From Trichaptum fuscoviolaceum (Eukaryota; Basidiomycota; Agaricomycetes; Hymenochaetales; Trichaptaceae), in NCBI GenBank assembly GCA_910574455.1, contig CAJSYZ010000005.1, forward strand, positions 6,076,001-6,140,000: 64,000 bases of DNA, read 5' to 3'. The notes beneath the pieces were generated by a model. It saw nothing but the letters and a program-made list of their open reading frames with translations. It ran no database searches and was not told the DNA's origin. The position numbers and the translations under genes are program-made. Of this stretch, positions 59,557-64,000 are shown in pieces; the stretch's first letter is position 1, and every line of letters begins with the position of its first letter.

Positions 59557-61140
59557 ATGTTCCATCCTGTTCCCTTACCCCCTGTCTTCATGAAGTTTCT
59601 CGACAATGTTGACGGATGCATGCTGGACATTGAAGCATTGGCCTCATCTATACCATTTCCCACACCGTCTGATGCTTTGTTCGCCGCTTTTGTCCTCAAA
59701 TACACCAACATGACGATGGAGCTCTTCGATGACTTGTTTACTCTGTTTAATCATCCGGAATTTCGCTCTGAAACACTAGAGATGAAGCGGATAGAAGATA
59801 TTCTAGGACATATCTCAGAGAAAAGGCGATCAATTGCGAGAGACAGGGGAGCAGAAAGAAACGAAGCAGCTGTTTGTCGCCAACCAAACGACACAAATCG
59901 AAACGGGGTCCCATCGCTGATTATAGAGCTCGTAGCCGAGAATGTCGAATCTGACAGGACGCCGTTTCATCGTATCCTGCTCCAAACTTATCGTGAATGC
60001 GATGGGGATCGCCTACTACGAACGATGTGCCTAGTGCATCGTTCCTGGACAGACGCTGCGCAGCGTTATCTGCGAAGGCGCATCTTCGCTTCTGGTCGGG
60101 CAGGAATATATTCTCTTCTGCAAAGTCCTCAGCTGGGTCCATGGGTCCGTGATTTAAGCATCAGAACTCACATTTCCTTCCCCCCGCTCGAGGATTTCCA
60201 GCCCGGTACCAGCTACTTTAATACGCCGCGATTGATAACCGAGATCTTGCACAAGTGCCCAAACGTGACAAACCTACATCTACAGGACTTCTATCCACGG
60301 GTTGAACTAATGCCGACACTCGATCCGCCACGCTGCATTATCCATAAACTCAGTGATCTGGTTTACCTCGAAAATCTTTGGCTTCACCAACAGTTCGAGC
60401 CGGCCATTACAGACCCTTCCAGTCTGCGCACGATGGTTTCTCGTCTTAGTTTCTTAAAGAGCCTGAGTCTGAAAAAATGGACTTCATGGGCTCCAGAAGA
60501 AACGGCCCAAATTGGATTTCAGTCTACAGTGTTGCCTGCAGCATCAATCAGCTCTCTCCGAAATCTGGAGTTTCTGTCACTGACTGACATTCGTGTGTAC
60601 GAGGACGGTCCTTTGCACCGGTTGTTGCACTCATTAGGGGAAAATGCACCAAGAACTTTGCAATTGTCCCTCACTGATCTGAGGGCTTCAATTCTGTACG
60701 GAATAGAGGGAGAACCGAGAGACCCCCGTGCTTTCGTGCGACCTATTCAATCTAACATCACCAAACTCATGCTCGTTGAGTATAAATCCCAGGACAAAGT
60801 AACATCCCTCATCGAGAATTTCCCATCGTTACAGTCCTTGTGTCTGTGCATCACCGTCTCCTCATGCTCATCTCCCATCGTATTTCTCTTACCACGCTCA
60901 GTCCGCTCAATACACATCTACTTTGAAGAGGTGCCAGGCGAAGTACAAGATGCTTGTATGATGGCACTTCTTTCCTCTGCACCGTACGTCAGAAAGTTAT
61001 TCATTACGTACAAATTCAAGGGGCAGAACGATAACCTCAATGGACTTTCGTTCACCGCTACTATCGCTCACTGTCGGAAAAACAACGTGGAATTCGATCT
61101 GAGGGAAGTAGACGGAGCACCCTCAGTTCTTGATATGTAA
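59557..61140 (+). CDS. F-box-like/leucine-rich repeat protein, intact
   Basis: Single-exon gene of 527 codons from the ATG at 59557 (MFHPVPLPPVF), or 516 from the ATG at 59590 (MKFLDNV), which lines up better with the start of the paralogue at 25846. The N-terminal part has SIPFPTPSDALF and a charged stretch (ISEKRRSIARDRGAERNEA). MCLVHRSWTDAAQRYLRRRI is the most conserved block, followed by leucine-rich repeats such as CPNVTNLHLQDF, LKSLSLKKWTSW and LEFLSLTDIRV. It ends NNVEFDLREVDGAPSVLDM with a TAA. Such fungal proteins usually select substrates for SCF ubiquitin ligases, though a standard F-box is not plain here. Unlike its relative at 24.3-25.8 kb, the frame is unbroken. No partner gene nearby. 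Confidence 0.75.
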   Translation: MFHPVPLPPVFMKFLDNVDGCMLDIEALASSIPFPTPSDALFAAFVLKYTNMTMELFDDLFTLFNHPEFRSETLEMKRIEDILGHISEKRRSIARDRGAERNEAAVCRQPNDTNRNGVPSLIIELVAENVESDRTPFHRILLQTYRECDGDRLLRTMCLVHRSWTDAAQRYLRRRIFASGRAGIYSLLQSPQLGPWVRDLSIRTHISFPPLEDFQPGTSYFNTPRLITEILHKCPNVTNLHLQDFYPRVELMPTLDPPRCIIHKLSDLVYLENLWLHQQFEPAITDPSSLRTMVSRLSFLKSLSLKKWTSWAPEETAQIGFQSTVLPAASISSLRNLEFLSLTDIRVYEDGPLHRLLHSLGENAPRTLQLSLTDLRASILYGIEGEPRDPRAFVRPIQSNITKLMLVEYKSQDKVTSLIENFPSLQSLCLCITVSSCSSPIVFLLPRSVRSIHIYFEEVPGEVQDACMMALLSSAPYVRKLFITYKFKGQNDNLNGLSFTATIAHCRKNNVEFDLREVDGAPSVLDM

Positions 61141-61487
61141 CCACTGGTGATGGTCTGCGCAGACTTTTCTTACAGGAGATGGAATCGTCTCTATACGTCG
61201 CTGGGGCTTGACTGGATTACAAAAAAGGTTTGGGGACGAGGATTAAATATATACAACTGTATTCTGTATGAATCAATAAACGAAGGTCAAAACCGTCGAC
61301 GATGTGTCGATGACGAAGACATTATACACATGTACTGTATGTATATACATGTGTTATTACTCCTAAACAATATGAGAGTAATGCACGATGGCAAATATCC
61401 AATAAATATCTAAATAGCATTAAAAGTTGGTAGTGAATGTGAAAAATATATTCACGGCTCGGTGGTGTAGATTCTATGCTTTGCGTA
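61141..61487. other. Convergent 3' region
   Basis: AT-rich spacer between the F-box-like gene and the flavoenzyme, with AATAAA-like motifs near 61276 and 61401. No gene seen. Confidence 0.45.
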
Positions 61488-63527
61488 TCAGTATTGTGAC
61501 AATAGCATAAAAGTAATCCAATATAACTCACAGTTGAGGGGGCAAACCTGGTTCTCGTCCCAGAATTCGGAGCCGACGCCCTGGCGAACAATGAACAGGC
61601 TATTGGGGTCGTATTTCTGCTTTATGGCAAGTAATTGAGGGTAGTGAGTTCCCCAGTTGGCAGCCGTGAAGTTTGGCTCCAGAAGGTCAGGCTGGAAAAG
61701 ATAGAAGATGTGAGGGATCAGCAGATAGCGTAAGCGTATCCGATAAAAACAGGGGTACCTCGTTCAAATATTGAGCATAGAGAGGTCCAGGGGTGAGGTC
61801 ACGAAGAGGGTTCAATGCAGTGGAGATACCCTGGCGGATGGCAGTGATTTCCTCGATGCTCGCGCTAGCGTCCCAGAAGCCCGATATAGCAACGTCAACG
61901 AGGCAGGAGCGCCAGGCGGGATGAGCACCGACGGAGTCCGGAGAGGCAGCAGCGACAACACCACCACCTACATGCCTTCAAGTAAACACATTAGAGTTGT
62001 GATAGAGATGAACAGCGAAACACACTTACTGGCCAATGCCCTCGGCGAATCCGCCGAATGCTGAAGTCATGGCGTTGACAGTAGAATTGTCCTCGAATAG
62101 CGTGCGCGGGAGCAGCCAGGAAGCAGGTGCGAAGCTGTTGCCCATCGTCGCACCGCCAGTGTAGTTGAAGCCGATGACATTAACGGGGTCTAAGATGTTG
62201 GCATCAAACCACTCGAAGAAGCCGGGGTACACGATCGAAGCATCTGTGGTCACATTAATCCCTGGAATTTGCTTGACCTGCTCCACCCATGTGCCCATCG
62301 TAGCATTAGCAAAAGTTGCATTGCCGTTGGGGAGGAGGTACATTAAGGCGAAGAAGTTCGGACTGAAGGGGTAGTATCCAGACCAGCCTGCGTCCGCAAT
62401 CGCGGGGAGAGCCTCGTGCCAGGAGTTCATAATAGGCGCAAATGATTCGTTCGCAAAAGTAGCCTCAAAGAAGTATGCATACAGGGGAGGGTTCGGGTGC
62501 AGACGGAACGTGATGGAAGTGGCAATGCCGAAGTTTGGTCCTCCACCACCGCGAAGGGCCCAAAAGAGGTCAGTGTTCTGGTGTGCATTCGCGATGAGGT
62601 AGTCACCAGTAGGGGTCACAACGTTGATCTGAAGAATATTATCGACACCGAGACCCAGGTGAGGCGAAAGGATGTTATGACCACCGCCGAGAGGCCATCC
62701 ACCGCCAGCACCAACGCTGCCCTGTGGTCCGATTCCACCTGCAATCGTCAGGTTCTTGGTATTCACAAATTCATAGAGCTCTCCCCATTGAACACCAGGT
62801 CCGATGGTAACAGCTAATTAAATTTCTCAGTTCGAGAACCTGTGACACACTAAAGTGTAAACATACCAGGGAAACCAGTTGCACTCCCGCCTTCAGGAGT
62901 GAAGTCTGTTGTGAAGTTCATTCCACCCCAGAAATGGGTCCAAATGAGGAATGAATTAAAAGCAAAACCGCGCCCGAGGAAGTCATGTCTGCAAGATGGT
63001 TTCAGCTCATGTCTTCGCATATCAGTGTGACCTGTAGCTTACCCTGTGTTCTTGACTACAGTCTTCAGGTTATGCTTAAGAGCAAACCTGACTGCATTCT
63101 GGACGTCAGCAACTGTCGTTGCATTGACTCCGACGACCGGAACTCGGCCCTGATCGCACGTAGCTGTCTCCGTGGTATTGAATGGAGTACAGACCGCGGT
63201 TATGTTGTCGTTGGACTCCCATATCTGTGACATAGAGGCTCCAGGCTGGTCAGAGCGCCACAGGCCATCGAAGTAGTTCGCCTGAACTTCTGAGCACTCG
63301 GCTTGGTTGAATAGCGGGTCGTGGCATGGCGCGCCCACTGGGTGGACGGCAAACACAGGCTTTGAAAGAGTTTGCGACAGAGAGGCGAACTCCGACTGCG
63401 ACGGCCAGCAGCTCTGGTCTGCAGTGCACTTACAGGTCGCAGCGCGGCGCAGGACAGATGCGAAAGTAGAAAGGGGAGTGAAGGCTAAGGCAGCACACAC
63501 CGAAGCAAGAAGGGTTTTGGAAAACAT
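61488..63527 (-). CDS. Secreted FAD-linked oxidoreductase (berberine-bridge-enzyme-like)
   Basis: Flavoenzyme oxidising sugars, alcohols or secondary metabolites outside the cell; substrate unknown. The ATG at 63525-63527 gives the signal peptide MFSKTLLASVCAALAFTPLS. A Cys-rich start (CKCTADQSCWPSQSEF) is followed by the FAD_binding_4 domain: VPVVGVNATTVADVQNAVRF and TVVKNTGHDFLGRG with the flavin-linking His after an intron. GPQGSVGAGGGWPLGGGHN occupies the place where bicovalent relatives have Cys, so only His linkage is expected. FWALRGGGGPNFGIATSITF is typical. The C-terminal BBE part is EPNFTAANWGTHYPQLLAIK and KYDPNSLFIVRQGVGSEFW. The end is uncertain: reading on gives a stop at 61488-61490; splicing a last intron after CPLN would stop at about 61465. 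About 600 residues, intact. Confidence 0.88.
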
Positions 63528-63590
63528 GACGAGAACCAGTCTTGTACTGCCTCGAGGTCAATGTTTTCACAATGTTCATCTTCCCTTATG

Positions 63591-63597
63591 TTTTATA
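63591..63597 (-). promoter_or_regulatory. TATA box of the flavoenzyme gene
   Basis: TATAAAA on the transcribed strand, about 65 bases before the ATG at 63527. Confidence 0.55.
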
Positions 63598-64000
63598 CTC
63601 AAGTTTCCCGAACTTCGACTGCGCCTTTCGCTAACTGAGGAATTGCCGACTCAAACGATACTTGCGGCCGCCCCGACGACCGAGCTTTCCCTGGCAGGGT
63701 TGACTGAGAACAACTATGGCCAGACGTTGTTGGAGCTGAACATAGCATTTGTGATCTCCCCGCAGAGTCGAATACACCAGGAAATTTGAGGAGAGTAGGA
63801 AAACAGGGTAGCCATGATGGTGGTAAGGACACAAAGGTGTTCGACCAGTCCTACATCATTTTCCAGTGCCGGCTGTGCCGAAGATCTGTCGACTTTGCAT
63901 CTTCATGGATGATGCATCACTCTCCGCTGCCCGTAGTACTCCAGCACAAATCCCGTACATTCCGCACTCCTATCAATATCTCACAGAATACATGTAAAAA
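63598..64000. other. Flavoenzyme upstream region to window end
   Basis: Short overlapping frames without features. Nothing else is recognised before the window ends. Confidence 0.4.

Overview
The window looks like nuclear DNA of an Agaricomycete-type basidiomycete, probably a plant-litter or wood decayer. Most genes are cut into short exons by roughly 45-70 nt introns with GTRNGY-like donors. The gene set includes an AA9 lytic polysaccharide monooxygenase, a GH28 rhamnogalacturonase, a GH16 glucanase, a P450, a berberine-bridge-like flavoenzyme, an HMG-CoA reductase with a membrane domain, and a Zn2Cys6 factor with the basidiomycete-style SICPNGSLTTG linker. All product names rest on motifs I could read; no database search was possible.

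Layout. 0-3 kb: a Zn2Cys6 transcription factor on the minus strand, running off the left edge. 3.0-3.55 kb: a 503-bp palindromic DNA transposon with 162-bp terminal inverted repeats and a 9-bp target duplication. 5.7-6.45 kb: a protein made almost only of 13-residue repeats. 7-13.5 kb: rhamnogalacturonase, eIF3g and a GH16 enzyme. 13.85 kb: an intron-containing tRNA-Ala(UGC). 14.3-16.3 kb: glucose-6-phosphate isomerase. 17-21.2 kb: two duplicated short-chain dehydrogenases. 23-25.8 kb: a dual-specificity phosphatase and a frameshifted F-box-like gene. 26.3-34 kb: an acyl-CoA synthetase converging on HMG-CoA reductase. 35-51 kb: a degenerate tandem duplication of a block R-SDR-AA9. Copy A has lost the AA9 core and carries a Tc1/mariner-like MITE; copy B keeps AA9 and also holds a P450. 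51.5-57 kb: an MDR oxidoreductase, an HGGG-type esterase and an aminoglycoside-phosphotransferase-fold kinase. 57.5-59 kb: the relic of a 5-oxoprolinase. 59.5-64 kb: an intact F-box-like/LRR protein and a secreted FAD oxidoreductase.

How the genes relate. Housekeeping genes (eIF3g, PGI, HMGR, tRNA-Ala) sit among accessory genes for plant polysaccharide attack (GH28, AA9, GH16) and small-molecule chemistry (P450, four SDRs, MDR, esterase, flavoenzyme). No terpene cyclase, PKS or NRPS core was seen, so calling this a biosynthetic cluster would be speculation.

Most unusual points: a probable AT-AC intron in the acyl-CoA synthetase, the 13-residue repeat protein, the Mutator-like palindromic MITE, the asymmetric decay of the AA9 duplication with a MITE present at one junction only, and the 5-oxoprolinase relic. 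I did not see a clear new multi-gene system.
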